From positions 496,001 through 560,000 of the forward strand of contig NZ_JAFCNB010000002.1 in the NCBI RefSeq assembly GCF_017896165.1: a stretch of DNA of 64,000 bases, given 5' to 3'. This document shows positions 41,743 through 51,648 of the stretch, piece after piece. Position 1 is the stretch's first letter; each line of letters begins with the position of its first letter. The stretch comes from Microbispora oryzae (GTDB taxonomy: Bacteria; Actinomycetota; Actinomycetes; Streptosporangiales; Streptosporangiaceae). The notes under the pieces were generated by a model. The model did not search any database and had not been told where the DNA came from. It was given only the letters and a program-made list of their open reading frames with translations. A program made the translations under genes and the position numbers.

Positions 41743-42893
41743 AGATCAGCGTTCGGCTGCGCTTCGCCGTCGCCTGCGGCGTGGTGTTCCTCCTGACCGG
41801 GGGCCTGCTGCTCGCGGTCGTCGCCCTCATCGTCCGTCAGACTCTGGAACCCCGCAGCGGACTGCAGCAGCCCGGGTTCATCGGCGTCGGCGGCGGGCCG
41901 TACATGCCGTGGCAGCATGAGTACAAGGTGGCCCAGAACCGGGTCGCGCAGGTGAGGCGCGTCTACCAGGCCGACGCCGTGAAGAACGTGCTCACCGTGG
42001 GAGCGGCGGCTCTCGCCGGCGGGACCGTGGTCGCGGCCGGCTGCGGCTGGCGGGCCGCCCGATGGACCCTGCTCCCCCTGCGCCCAATGACCGCGAGCGC
42101 GCGGCGGATCGCCCAGACACACGACCTCACCGGACGCATCTCCTACGAGGGACGCGACGAGGAGGTGAGGGAGCTCGCCGACACCGTCGACGCCATCCTG
42201 GGCCGGCTCGCCCGGTCGTTCGACGGCCAGCGCCGGTTCATCGCCAACGCCTCCCACGAGTTGCGTACGCCGCTCACCATCAACCGCACGCTCGTCGACG
42301 TGGCCGTACGCCGGCCGGACGCGAGCGAGGACGTCAGGCGGCTCGGCGAGTCGCTGCTGGTGGTGAACACCAGGCACGAGCGGCTGATCGACGGGCTGCT
42401 CGCCCTGGCCGAGGGCGAGCAGGCCGTGCTCGACCCCCGCCCCTTCGACCTGTCCGACGTGGTCGAGCACGTGCTCGACCTGGCCGCGCAGGAGGCGGAC
42501 GAGCAGCGGGTCACCGTGCACCGGCTGCTGGATCCGGCGCCGACGGCGGGAGAGCCGGTCCTGGTCGAGCGTCTGGTGCAGAACCTCGTCGAGAACGCCG
42601 TCCGGCACAACCAGGCCGACGGCCAGGTCTGGGTGTCCACCCGGCAGCGGGCCGACAGGGTGGAACTGGTCGTCGCCAACAGCGGGCTGCCCGTGCCGCC
42701 GTACGAGATCGAGACGATCTTCGAACCGTTCCGGCGGCTGCACGGTGACCGGCTGCGGTCGAACCGCGGCAGCGGCCTCGGCCTCTCGATCGTGCGGGTG
42801 GTGGCCGAGGCCCATGGGGGCGCCGTCGCCGCCACCCCTCGCGAGGAGGGCGGGCTCACCGTCACCGTGGAGCTGCCGCGGGAGGGCGCCTGA
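41739..42893 (+). CDS. sensor histidine kinase
   Basis: A 384-aa membrane kinase. It has one N-terminal transmembrane segment (VFLLTGGLLLAVVALIV), a short ~65-residue extracellular loop, a second segment, a HAMP-like linker (LRPMTASARRIAQTHDL), the HisKA motif ANASHELRTPLTINR and a HATPase domain (NLVENAVRHN, GSGLGLSIV). The GTG at 41739 overlaps the response-regulator TGA (GTGA), so translation is coupled. The small sensor loop gives no hint of the stimulus. Confidence 0.95.
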   Translation: MKISVRLRFAVACGVVFLLTGGLLLAVVALIVRQTLEPRSGLQQPGFIGVGGGPYMPWQHEYKVAQNRVAQVRRVYQADAVKNVLTVGAAALAGGTVVAAGCGWRAARWTLLPLRPMTASARRIAQTHDLTGRISYEGRDEEVRELADTVDAILGRLARSFDGQRRFIANASHELRTPLTINRTLVDVAVRRPDASEDVRRLGESLLVVNTRHERLIDGLLALAEGEQAVLDPRPFDLSDVVEHVLDLAAQEADEQRVTVHRLLDPAPTAGEPVLVERLVQNLVENAVRHNQADGQVWVSTRQRADRVELVVANSGLPVPPYEIETIFEPFRRLHGDRLRSNRGSGLGLSIVRVVAEAHGGAVAATPREEGGLTVTVELPREGA

Positions 42894-42906
42894 GCCGGCG
42901 CCCTCC
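42881..42906. terminator. hairpin at the kinase stop, between convergent genes
   Basis: GGAGGGCGCC (42881-42890) pairs perfectly with GGCGCCCTCC (42897-42906) around TGAGCC, which contains the histidine kinase stop codon. It can serve both convergent transcripts. Confidence 0.6.
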
Positions 42907-42919
42907 CGGGCTCCGGTCC

Positions 42920-45289
42920 TCAGGCCAGCGACAGGGCCGCGAGGGCCGCGTTCACGATGTGGCCGGGGAGGATCTCGTGCGCCTCGTACAGCTCCCGCAC
43001 GCTGCCCGACTCGCCGAACCGGTCGACGCCGAGCGGGACGCAGGGCACGCCCAGCGCGGAGCCGAGCCACGACATGGCGTGGGAGGCGGCGTCGTGGACG
43101 GTGACGATCGGGGCGCGGTCGCGGAAGGAGGCGCGCAGGCTGCCGGGCAGGGCCGGGACGCTCGCCGTGCGGACGCCCTCGGCGAGCGCGCCCCGCCACG
43201 CCGCGTAGAGACGGTCGAGCGAGGTGACGTCGACCACGTGGGCGGCGACGCCCTCCCCAGCGAGCTCGGCCGCGGCCTCGAGCACCTCGGGCAGCACGGC
43301 GCCGGACGCCGCCAGGTGGACGACCGGCGCGCCCTGCCGCCGCAGCTCCGGGTGCGCCTGGTGCGCGTCGACCAGCCGGTAGGCGCCCGCGAGCGCCTGG
43401 GCGCGCAGCACCGCGTCCCCGAGCCGTTCCCGCGCGGCCTGGAACGGGGCCTGGTCGATGGGGCGGGTGGTCAGGCGGAAGTAGTACGCGCCCTCACGGT
43501 CGGCCGCTCCCCCCGCGCCCGCCGCGATGCGCGACAGGGCGTCGCACAGCAGCCAGTCGAGGACGGCCCCGTAGGCGGGCTCGACCAGCGTGACCCCGGG
43601 CAGCTCCAGGCCCACCGACGGCGTGATCGTCGATTGGTGCGCACCGCCCTCCGGGGCGAGGGTGATCCCGGACGGGGTGCCCGCGACGACGAAGCGCGAC
43701 CCGGAGTACGTCCCGTAGAGGAAGGCGTCCAGGCCCCGCAGGACGAAGGGGTCGTAGACCGTGCCGATCGGCAGCAGCGGCTGGCCGGACAGGTCCCACG
43801 CCAGGCCGAGCTGGCCCAGGAGCAGGAAGAGGTTCATCTCGGAGATGCCGAGCTCGATGTGCTGGCCCGAGGGGCTCTCGGCCCAGCGCAGCACCCGGTC
43901 CTCGTTCCACGAACGGCGGTCCTCCGGGGCGAACACCCCGGTCCGGTTGATGAAACCGGCCAGGTTGGTGGAGGTGGCGACGTCCGGCGCGGTGGTGACG
44001 AGGTACGGCGCGACCTGCGGGTCGCGGCTCAGCTCCACGAGGACCCGGCCGAAGATCTCCTGGGTGGAGACGGGCTTGGCCGTGCGGACGCCCGTGGCCT
44101 CGGGCACGGTGATCGGCAGTGTCCTGCTGCGGGCCGGGCGGGCGAGGGCGTCGCGGCGGGCGGCCGCCCAGGTGCCCGCCTCGGTGGCCGGATCGAGCCG
44201 GTCCCACTCGGTGTCGAGGTCGAGGCCCATCGCCCCGCGGAGGCCGTCCACCTGCTCGGCGGTGAGCAGGGCGGAGTGGTTGCGGGGGTTGCCCGCGACC
44301 GGCAGCCCCCAGCCCTTGACCGTGTAGGCGAAGACCACGCTCGGACGGTCGGTCACCGCGTCGCACTGGGCGTAGGCGTCGAGCATGGCGGACAGGTCGT
44401 GGCCGCCGAGGTCGGTCACGAGCGGGGCCAGGTCGTCGTCGGACACCTCGGCGACGAACGCCTCCACCTCCGCCGGCGCGCCGTCCAGGAACCGCTTGCG
44501 CAGGTCGGCGCCGGACAGGCCGAACAGCGACTGGTACTGCTCGTTGGGCATGGCGTCGATCCAGGCCCGCAGATGATCGCCGCCCGGGCGCGCGTACGCC
44601 TCCTCGAGCCGCCGGCCGTACTTGACCTCGACGACGTGCCATCCGGCCGCCGTGAACTGACCGCGCCACTGGTCGATCCGCACGCCGGGGACGACGCGGT
44701 CGAGCGACTGCCGGTTGAAGTCGACGATCCACATGACGTTGCCCAGCCCGCTCGTGGCCGGGTCGGCGACCGCCTCCCAGATGTTGCCCTCGTCCAGCTC
44801 GGCGTCGCCGAGGATGGCCACGAAGCGCGAGCCGGGCCGGGCGCCGAAGTGGGCGTCGACGTAGCGCCGGGTCACCGCCGCGAACAGCAGGGCCGCCGCG
44901 CCGAGCCCGACCGATCCGGTCGAGAAGTCGACCTCGTCCGGGTCCTTCGTGCGGGAAGGGTATGACTGGAGGCCGCCGCGGGCCCGCAGCCGGGTGAGAT
45001 ACGAGCGGTCCAGGTCGCCGAGGAGGTACTTGATCGCGTGGAAGACGGGCGAGGCGTGCGGCTTGACCGCGACCCGGTCCTCCGCGCGCAGGTGCGCGAA
45101 CCACAGCGCGGTCATCGCGGTCACCAGCGACGCGCTGGACGCCTGGTGCCCCCCGACCTTGACCCCGTCGCCGGTGTCCCGGTCGTGGTTGGCAGCGTCG
45201 ACGATCCGCGTCGCGAGCCACAACACCCGCCGCTGGATCTCGTCGAGGACGTCCAGGTGGACGCCCGCGGCCTGGCCGCGTTCCGTCAT
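42920..45289 (-). CDS. transketolase-like / AceE-type E1 thiamine-diphosphate enzyme
   Basis: A 789-aa protein. KVGGHQASSASLVTAMTAL, VKPHASPVFHAIKYL, ILGDAELDEGNIWEAV and IVDFNRQSLDRVV form the ThDP-binding half typical of homodimeric pyruvate dehydrogenase E1 and transketolases. ELGISEMNLFLLLGQLGLAWDL belongs to the pyrimidine-binding half. It is shorter than AceE (about 890) and longer than transketolase (about 670), and no E2, E3 or pentose-phosphate gene adjoins. The reaction is therefore unresolved. GGGAGAT precedes ATG 45289. Confidence 0.8.
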   Translation of the reverse strand: MTERGQAAGVHLDVLDEIQRRVLWLATRIVDAANHDRDTGDGVKVGGHQASSASLVTAMTALWFAHLRAEDRVAVKPHASPVFHAIKYLLGDLDRSYLTRLRARGGLQSYPSRTKDPDEVDFSTGSVGLGAAALLFAAVTRRYVDAHFGARPGSRFVAILGDAELDEGNIWEAVADPATSGLGNVMWIVDFNRQSLDRVVPGVRIDQWRGQFTAAGWHVVEVKYGRRLEEAYARPGGDHLRAWIDAMPNEQYQSLFGLSGADLRKRFLDGAPAEVEAFVAEVSDDDLAPLVTDLGGHDLSAMLDAYAQCDAVTDRPSVVFAYTVKGWGLPVAGNPRNHSALLTAEQVDGLRGAMGLDLDTEWDRLDPATEAGTWAAARRDALARPARSRTLPITVPEATGVRTAKPVSTQEIFGRVLVELSRDPQVAPYLVTTAPDVATSTNLAGFINRTGVFAPEDRRSWNEDRVLRWAESPSGQHIELGISEMNLFLLLGQLGLAWDLSGQPLLPIGTVYDPFVLRGLDAFLYGTYSGSRFVVAGTPSGITLAPEGGAHQSTITPSVGLELPGVTLVEPAYGAVLDWLLCDALSRIAAGAGGAADREGAYYFRLTTRPIDQAPFQAARERLGDAVLRAQALAGAYRLVDAHQAHPELRRQGAPVVHLAASGAVLPEVLEAAAELAGEGVAAHVVDVTSLDRLYAAWRGALAEGVRTASVPALPGSLRASFRDRAPIVTVHDAASHAMSWLGSALGVPCVPLGVDRFGESGSVRELYEAHEILPGHIVNAALAALSLA

Positions 45290-45444
45290 GGGGATCTCCC
45301 GTTCGCGCGTTCAGCCAGGGAGAGAGGGTGTTCTCCCATTTGCCATGTTTTCAGGTGTATTGAGCACTTTACTCACTGGCACTCCGCCGGCTTCCCACCC
45401 GGCCGATCTCGACGCCGGCGGCCCGGGCGCCCCCCGGGGAGGCG

Positions 45445-46776
45445 TCAGCTCGCGAAGACGAGCATGAGCAGGATGATCACCACGGTGCCGACGGCGAGCA
45501 GGAGCGTTCCCGTGCTGAACAGGCTGCTGAGCAGGGCCCACACGGCGACCGCGCCGACGCCGCCGGCCGCGTCGAGGGCGGGTCTCTCCCGGGATCTCGC
45601 CGCCAGCCCGAACCCGGCGTCGACGAGGAGCCCGATGCCGTACAGGACGAGCAGCAGGAGCGACACCTCGGGCAGGTTGTCGCGGGCGGCCGCGGCGAAA
45701 AGGCCGACGACGACGGCCGACCCGGCGACCCACCGCCGGTGGAGTTTCCGCCGGTGCCGCGCCCGCAGGTCGTCCACCGACCTCCTGGGGTCGCCCGGCC
45801 GCCATGCGCGGGTGACCGCTTCGTCACCCGCATCCGCACCTGGATGGCCGCCCTGATGGCCGCCCGCCGGGGTGACCGCAGGGGCGGCCCCTGAAGTAGT
45901 CCCCGCAGCGGACCCTGAGGCGGCCTCCGAGGTGACGGCGGCCGCCCACGGCCGGTCGGCGTCGCGCCGGCCCGGCCGATCCCCGGGCGGCCGGGTGAGG
46001 TCGAGGCGGTTGATCAGGTCCGTCGCGGACGGCCGGAGCGCCGGATCGGAGCGCAGGCACTCGGCGAGCAGTGGGGCGAGCCAGGACGGCGTGCCGGACA
46101 GGTCGGGCTCCCGGTGGACGACGCGGAAGGCGACGGCCGTCGCGGGGCCCGTGCCGTACGGCTGTCTGCCCGAGGCGGCGAACGCCACAGTGGCCGCCCA
46201 GGCGAAGACGTCGGCCGCCGGCCCGGCGTCGCGCCCCTCCAGCACCTCGGGCGCCAGATAGCCGGGCGTCCCGACGACCGCGCCCGAGGCGGTGACCGAC
46301 GCGGACTCCAGCGCGCACGCGATGCCGAAGTCGATGACGTACGGCTCGCCGTCGGAGACGATCACGTTCGCCGGCTTGAGGTCGCGATGCACCACACCGG
46401 CCGCGTGGATCGACTCCAGCGCCTCGGCCAGGCCCCGGGCCAGGCGGACCAGGTCGTCGCCCGCGAGCGGCCCGTCGGCGGACAGGACGGCGTTCAACGG
46501 CCGTCCCTGGACGTACCGGGTCACGATGTACGGCCGCTCCCCCGTGAGCGACGCGTCGAGCACCTCGGCCACGTGACGCCCGCGCACCAGGCGCATGGTC
46601 TCGACCTCGCGGGCCAGCCGGGCGATCGCGACGGCGTCGGCCGCCACGTGGGGGTGGAGCACCTTGACGGCGACGGTGCGGCCGCCGGGGTCGAGCGCCA
46701 GATACACCGCGCCGAAGCCGCCGGCGCCGAGGGAGGAGAGCAGGCGGTAGGAACCCAGGTGCTCCGGCGGACCCAT
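45445..46776 (-). CDS. Ser/Thr protein kinase with C-terminal membrane segments (third of three)
   Basis: A 443-aa PknB-type kinase. SLGAGGFGAVYLA (P-loop), VAVKVLHPH (Lys), HRDLKPANVIV and VIDFGIACAL are intact within residues 8-260. A ~90-residue Ala/Gly/Pro linker leads to three or four C-terminal hydrophobic segments, the reverse of the usual single-anchor design. It lies 36 nt downstream of the second kinase and probably shares its mRNA. Confidence 0.92.
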   Translation of the reverse strand: MGPPEHLGSYRLLSSLGAGGFGAVYLALDPGGRTVAVKVLHPHVAADAVAIARLAREVETMRLVRGRHVAEVLDASLTGERPYIVTRYVQGRPLNAVLSADGPLAGDDLVRLARGLAEALESIHAAGVVHRDLKPANVIVSDGEPYVIDFGIACALESASVTASGAVVGTPGYLAPEVLEGRDAGPAADVFAWAATVAFAASGRQPYGTGPATAVAFRVVHREPDLSGTPSWLAPLLAECLRSDPALRPSATDLINRLDLTRPPGDRPGRRDADRPWAAAVTSEAASGSAAGTTSGAAPAVTPAGGHQGGHPGADAGDEAVTRAWRPGDPRRSVDDLRARHRRKLHRRWVAGSAVVVGLFAAAARDNLPEVSLLLLVLYGIGLLVDAGFGLAARSRERPALDAAGGVGAVAVWALLSSLFSTGTLLLAVGTVVIILLMLVFAS

Positions 46777-46812
46777 CCGCTCCTCCTCGCGTCGTCGCCG
46801 TCGGCGGCCCGA

Positions 46813-48807
46813 TCAGGTCCAGAAGGTCAGAAAGCCCAGACCGATCCTGTCCATGATGTCGCCCACGACGCCGCCCACGAGGTTCATGACGGTGTCCTGA
46901 CCCTTGTGTCGCAGGTCGGTGACGATGTGGTTGACGGCCACGTGCGGCGGGTCCCACGGCGTCCACGACGCGCCGGCCGAAAGCGCGGTCATCACCGCGA
47001 ACAGAGCCACCGTCGCGACCGCGATCGTCACGATCATGCCGGCGCCGGGACTGCGGATCGCCGAGCTGAGCGCCCGCGCCACGGCCTTGCGCGGCGCGCC
47101 GCCGCCCGGCAGCACGAACAGGCCGCCCGCGAACGCGCCCGCGGCGTACGCGGCGGCGGGGTCGGTCGGTAACTTGCCCACGTAGACGAGGCCGCCCCAC
47201 ACGCACATCCCGAACATCGCCGCGAGCGGCACCTGCAGCACGGTCGCGAGGACCGCCTTGATCAAGGCCCAAGGCGTGCCGAGAACGGCGAGGATCGGGT
47301 CGGCGCCGCTGCTGCCCCGGACCGACCTGCGCTCGGAGAGGTCGGCCAGCAGGTAGTGGCCCACCCGCAGGCACAGCGCCGCCACCACGGCGAACAGCCC
47401 GACGATCACGGGGAGCAGGCACGCCAGCGCCACCAGCGTGATGAGGAGCAGGGCCCCGAGCACGGGGTGCCGGGTGCGGTAGCGCGGCCGGTCGGCCTCG
47501 TGGGGCCGGGCCGCGTACGGGTCGCCCTCCACCGGCGGCGCGTCGGGCCGGGCCATGATGTGGGGTGGGGTGGCGGCCTGAGGCGCGGGGTAGCCGGCGA
47601 CCCGCTGATCGGGATGGGGCGGGCCTAACCCCGTCTGGTACGGCGGCGGAGGGGCGTATCCGGCCGCGCCGTACCCCGCCTCGCCGTACGCGGGGGCGGA
47701 CGGATGGGCGGGCGGCGGGGCGGACACCGGCCGCCGCGACCGGGGCGCGCGGGGCTCCCGCCGGGGGCGCTCCGGCTCGACGTAGTTCACCGGAGGGAGC
47801 AGGTCGGCGTAGCCGTTGTGGTCGGCGGGCAGCACGGAGGTGCCGTCGCGGCTGACGCCCGCCGGGGCGGCGGCGTCGTCCAGGACCCGGGTCTCCCCGT
47901 GGCCCGACGTCCCGTTGCGGGATCCGTTCACGGAGGACGCGTCGAGGACCCGGGTGCCGCCGTCCTGCGGGCTCTCCCGCAGCGTGGTCACGGACGGGTC
48001 GAGCGCCCGCGCCAGTTTGAGCAGCGAGGCGGCGGTGGGCCGGGCCGCCGCGTCGGAGGCGAGCGCGAGCCCCAGCCACCCCCGCAGCCACAGCGGCGCC
48101 ACGTCGATCCGCGCCTTGCCTTCGAGGATGTTGTAACAGACCGATTCGAACGTGCCCGAGCCGAACGGCGGCTGGCCGGTGGCCGCGAAGAACACCGTGG
48201 CCGCCAGCGCGTGCACGTCGGCGGCCTGGGTGATCTCGGTGTCCCTGATGATCTCGGGGGCCAGGTAGCCGGGGGTGCCGACGAACATGCCGGTCTGGGT
48301 GAGCCGCGTGGCGTTCACCAGGTGGGCGATGCCGAAGTCGATGACGAGCGGCTCGCCGCCGACGAGCATCACGTTGGCGGGCTTGAGATCGCGATGCACC
48401 ACGTCGGCGGCGTGGATCGCCACCAGCGCCTCGCACAGCCCCCGGGCCAGGCGGATCACGTCGTGCGGGCCCAGCGGCCCGTCATCGAGGACGGTCTGTT
48501 CCAGCGTCCGGCCCGGCGCGTACCTGGTCACGATGTACGGCGCCGCGCTCGTCAGGTCGGCGTCGAGGACCTCGGCGACCCGCGTGCTGCGGACCCGCCG
48601 CATGGTCTCGACCTCGCGGGTGAGCCGGTCGCGCGCCTTGAGGTCGGTGGCCACGTGGGGGTGGAGGATCTTGACGGCCACCTCCCGCCCCTCGCCGTCG
48701 AGGCCGAGGTGGACGACACCCATGCCGCCCTCCCCCAGCCGCCGGAGCAACCGGTAGGGGCCGATCCTCTCCGGAGCCTCGGTAGCCGACATGTCGTCCC
48801 CCGTCAC
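46813..48807 (-). CDS. Ser/Thr protein kinase with multi-pass C-terminus (second of three)
   Basis: A 664-aa kinase. LLRRLGEGGMGVVHLGL, VAVKILHPH, HRDLKPANVML and VIDFGIAHLV are intact. A ~200-residue Pro-rich linker and a ~200-residue C-terminal region with about five hydrophobic segments follow. The GTG 48807 overlaps the TGA of the first kinase (GTGA); ATG 48792, behind GGGGGAC, is an equally possible start. The kinase part is very close to the first kinase, implying tandem duplication. Confidence 0.93.
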   Translation of the reverse strand: MTGDDMSATEAPERIGPYRLLRRLGEGGMGVVHLGLDGEGREVAVKILHPHVATDLKARDRLTREVETMRRVRSTRVAEVLDADLTSAAPYIVTRYAPGRTLEQTVLDDGPLGPHDVIRLARGLCEALVAIHAADVVHRDLKPANVMLVGGEPLVIDFGIAHLVNATRLTQTGMFVGTPGYLAPEIIRDTEITQAADVHALAATVFFAATGQPPFGSGTFESVCYNILEGKARIDVAPLWLRGWLGLALASDAAARPTAASLLKLARALDPSVTTLRESPQDGGTRVLDASSVNGSRNGTSGHGETRVLDDAAAPAGVSRDGTSVLPADHNGYADLLPPVNYVEPERPRREPRAPRSRRPVSAPPPAHPSAPAYGEAGYGAAGYAPPPPYQTGLGPPHPDQRVAGYPAPQAATPPHIMARPDAPPVEGDPYAARPHEADRPRYRTRHPVLGALLLITLVALACLLPVIVGLFAVVAALCLRVGHYLLADLSERRSVRGSSGADPILAVLGTPWALIKAVLATVLQVPLAAMFGMCVWGGLVYVGKLPTDPAAAYAAGAFAGGLFVLPGGGAPRKAVARALSSAIRSPGAGMIVTIAVATVALFAVMTALSAGASWTPWDPPHVAVNHIVTDLRHKGQDTVMNLVGGVVGDIMDRIGLGFLTFWT

Positions 48808-50939
48808 TGAGTTCCCGCCTGGACTCGCAAATCACTCAGGCGTTGCACAACAGACAGAACGTCGATGGGGCCCCAGAAGTGCCCTGCTGTCTGTCTACCC
48901 ACGACGCTACCCAAAGCGATGGCGGCGACGAGCACGGCGAGGGCGCCGACCGCCACGGCGGCGGTCTGGGCGGCGCTGCCGGGGAGCAGCGACGCCAGCG
49001 TCCGGCGCGCCTGCCGGCTCGGCCCCTCCACTCCGGGGCCCGCGCAGATCGTCCACAGCGCGACCGCGATTCCCCAGCTCAACGCGGCGAGCGGGGGCAT
49101 CGACGCCACCAGGACGGTCAGCAGCAGCGTCACCGGAAGGCCGAGCACCAGCGCGTACGGCACGAGCGCGATCGTGACGGCGATCGACTTCACAATGGCG
49201 TCAGGGCGGCCGAGCACGCGGATCACGTCGCCCGCGGCCACCGCCGCCGGACGGCGGGGAGCGAGGTAGGGCTGCGCGATGTCGGCGGCCCGCAGCAGCA
49301 CGACCGCCGGGATCGCGACCACGCAGACCAGCAGGGGCGCGATCACCGTCAGGCAGGTCATCACGACGAGCAGCAGCACGCTGATCAGGCCGTACGTCTT
49401 GGGACGCTGCAGCGCGCCCGCCGGGAGCGGCGACTGGGCCGTCGGCGGGGGCACCCGCACCGTCGGCATGAACGGCGACGGGGGTGCCTGGTGCACATGC
49501 GGCGTCTTCTCGTAGATCTCCGAACCCTGCTCGAAGAACGCCTGGGGCACGGCCTGGCGGAGCTCCTCGGGCGACACCCGGCGGGTCGGCACGTCGCCCT
49601 CCGGCCGTGGCATGGGGGCCGGCCAGTGGGAACCGGACCCACCGGGCGGGGCCTGCCCCGGAAGAGGAGAGTGCGGCGATTGCTGCGGTAACTGCTGCGG
49701 CGACGACTGGGCCGACTGCGGTGGCGCCATCCACGTGGGGATGTCGCCCTCCGCGGGTCCCTGCGCCGGTCCCTGCGCCGGTGCGGCGGACCCGAGCCCG
49801 GCCCGGCGCAGGTCCTCTCCGGTGACGCGCACGGTCGGGAACGGGTCGCCCTGCTGGCCGGGCGCCGGGCCGTCCCCGAGCAGGGAGACGTACTCCTCCG
49901 CGGACGGCCGCGACCCGGGGACGGGGGGCGGCGCCACGGGGGCGACCGGCGGCGTGACGAGGGGCGTCGACGGCGTCGCGGGCACCACAGGAGTCGCCGG
50001 GCCCGGCACGGGCGGGGCCCCGTACGAGGTCCCGGCCTGTGTGACGGGCGGGGTCCCGGGCTGTGTCGCCGGCCGGGCCGACCCGCCCGACGGGTCGTCG
50101 ACGTTGGGGACCGTGGTGATCTCGTCGGGCACCCGCGGCCGCCGGTGCCCCGGCATGAGCTGCCCGACCATGCGGACGAGGTCGGCCGCCGTCGGCCGGC
50201 GGACCGGGTCGCGGTGGAACGCGGCCCGCAGCACGGGCCGGAGGGGCTCGGGCGCGCCCTCGATGTTGGCCCGGCCGGAGGTGATGTTGTAGAAGATCAT
50301 CTCCAGCGTGCCCTTGCCGAACGGCGGCAGGCCCGTGGCGGCGTACAGGAGCGTCCCGGCCCAGGCGTGCACGTCGACGGCGGGGCCGGCCTCATGGCCC
50401 TCGATGATCTCGGGGGCGAGGTAGCCGGGCGTCCCGATGAACATGCCCGTCTGGGTCAGCCGGGTGGCGTCGACCGCCTGGGCGATGCCGAAGTCGATGA
50501 GCACGGGCTGCCCGTCCAGCATGAGGACGTTGCCCGGCTTGAGGTCGCGGTGGATCACCCCGGTCGCGTGGACGGCGGCCAGCGCCTCGGCGACGCCGCG
50601 GGCCACCTTGAGCTGGGCGTCGAGCGGCAGCGGGCCGTCCTGCTTGACGATCTCGTCGAGCGACCGCCCGGGGACGTAGCGCGTGACGATGTAGGGACGC
50701 CGGCCGGTGACGTCGGCGTCGACGACCTCGGCGATGTGCGGGTTGCGGACCCGGCGCATCGTCTCGACCTCGCGCGACAGCCGCCTGCGGGCGACGTCGT
50801 CCCCGGTCACCTCGGACCGCAGGACCTTGACCGCCACCTGCCTGCCCTGGGGATCGAGAGCGAGGTGGACCACGCCCATGCCGCCCTCGCCGAGCCGCCT
50901 CAGCAGCCGGTAGGGGCCCAGTCGGTCGTCGTGATTCAT
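48804..50939 (-). CDS. Ser/Thr protein kinase with multi-pass C-terminus (first of three)
   Basis: A 711-aa kinase. LLRRLGEGGMGVVHLAL, VAVKVLRSE, HRDLKPGNVLM and LIDFGIAQAV are intact in residues 8-270. The linker of about 250 residues is rich in Pro, Gln and Ser, and repeats short TVRV/TRRV motifs (FPTVRVTGEDL, VPTRRVSPEEL, MPTVRVPPP) that look like phosphorylation or FHA-docking sites (inference). About six hydrophobic segments close the protein. It is first in the kinase operon; ATG 50939. Confidence 0.93.
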   Translation of the reverse strand: MNHDDRLGPYRLLRRLGEGGMGVVHLALDPQGRQVAVKVLRSEVTGDDVARRRLSREVETMRRVRNPHIAEVVDADVTGRRPYIVTRYVPGRSLDEIVKQDGPLPLDAQLKVARGVAEALAAVHATGVIHRDLKPGNVLMLDGQPVLIDFGIAQAVDATRLTQTGMFIGTPGYLAPEIIEGHEAGPAVDVHAWAGTLLYAATGLPPFGKGTLEMIFYNITSGRANIEGAPEPLRPVLRAAFHRDPVRRPTAADLVRMVGQLMPGHRRPRVPDEITTVPNVDDPSGGSARPATQPGTPPVTQAGTSYGAPPVPGPATPVVPATPSTPLVTPPVAPVAPPPVPGSRPSAEEYVSLLGDGPAPGQQGDPFPTVRVTGEDLRRAGLGSAAPAQGPAQGPAEGDIPTWMAPPQSAQSSPQQLPQQSPHSPLPGQAPPGGSGSHWPAPMPRPEGDVPTRRVSPEELRQAVPQAFFEQGSEIYEKTPHVHQAPPSPFMPTVRVPPPTAQSPLPAGALQRPKTYGLISVLLLVVMTCLTVIAPLLVCVVAIPAVVLLRAADIAQPYLAPRRPAAVAAGDVIRVLGRPDAIVKSIAVTIALVPYALVLGLPVTLLLTVLVASMPPLAALSWGIAVALWTICAGPGVEGPSRQARRTLASLLPGSAAQTAAVAVGALAVLVAAIALGSVVGRQTAGHFWGPIDVLSVVQRLSDLRVQAGTQ

Positions 50940-51045
50940 CGCGTAAGCACCATACCGACTAAAACATCGCCCATGTCTGAACCCTCACGCCACATTCCTG
51001 CTCGGCTCAACGTCGGGGAACGATGCGAGGTTTCCCGCAAACAGG

Positions 51046-51585
51046 TCAAACGGTGAGGGCCAGGACCTGTCCGCCGGTGACGGCCACCAGGGCCTCGCCG
51101 GAAAGTGCCAGCTTGGAACGGCGGACGCCGCTGCCGATCACGATGAAGGGCCGCCTGGTCACATTTTCGTCAACCAGCACCGGCCAGTCCGCGGGAAGGC
51201 CGATCGGGGTGATGCCGCCATACTCCATGCCGGTCAGCTCCACGGCCTCCGCCTGGGAGGCGAAGGACGCCTTGCGGGCGTCCAGGTGGCGGCGGATCAC
51301 GCCGTTGACGTCCGCCCGGTGCACGGCGAGGACCATGACGGCGGCGTAGCGCACCTCGCCGCCCCGCTTGGCGGCGACGATCACACAGTTCGCCGAGTCC
51401 TCCGGGGCCACGCCGTACCGCTCGCAGAAGGCGGCGGTGTCGGAGAGGGTGGGGTCGATGGCCGCGACGTCCACTTTCCGGCCGCCCTCCGGACCTCCCG
51501 TGAGGCCCCCCTTCAGGATCGCCTCGGCGACGGGGTCGGCGAGCAGGTCGGGGCGTCCGGCGGCGGGCTCCCAGTCGAGAGTCAT
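51046..51585 (-). CDS. YbaK/EbsC-family (Cys-tRNA(Pro)/prolyl deacylase-like) protein
   Basis: A 179-aa protein with the YbaK fold: NCVIVAAKRGGEVRYAAVMVLA with a conserved Lys, then EAVELTGMEYGGITPIGLP and DENVTRRPFIVIGSGVRRSKLALSG near the end. Family members hydrolyse mischarged tRNA(Pro); which aminoacyl-tRNA this one edits is not visible. No obvious operon partner. Confidence 0.88.
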   Translation of the reverse strand: MTLDWEPAAGRPDLLADPVAEAILKGGLTGGPEGGRKVDVAAIDPTLSDTAAFCERYGVAPEDSANCVIVAAKRGGEVRYAAVMVLAVHRADVNGVIRRHLDARKASFASQAEAVELTGMEYGGITPIGLPADWPVLVDENVTRRPFIVIGSGVRRSKLALSGEALVAVTGGQVLALTV

Positions 51586-51648
51586 CGGCCCTCCATCGCG
51601 AGGTCGGCGGGTGGGACCACCACCCTTGGGATCACCACCCTAAGGGAA

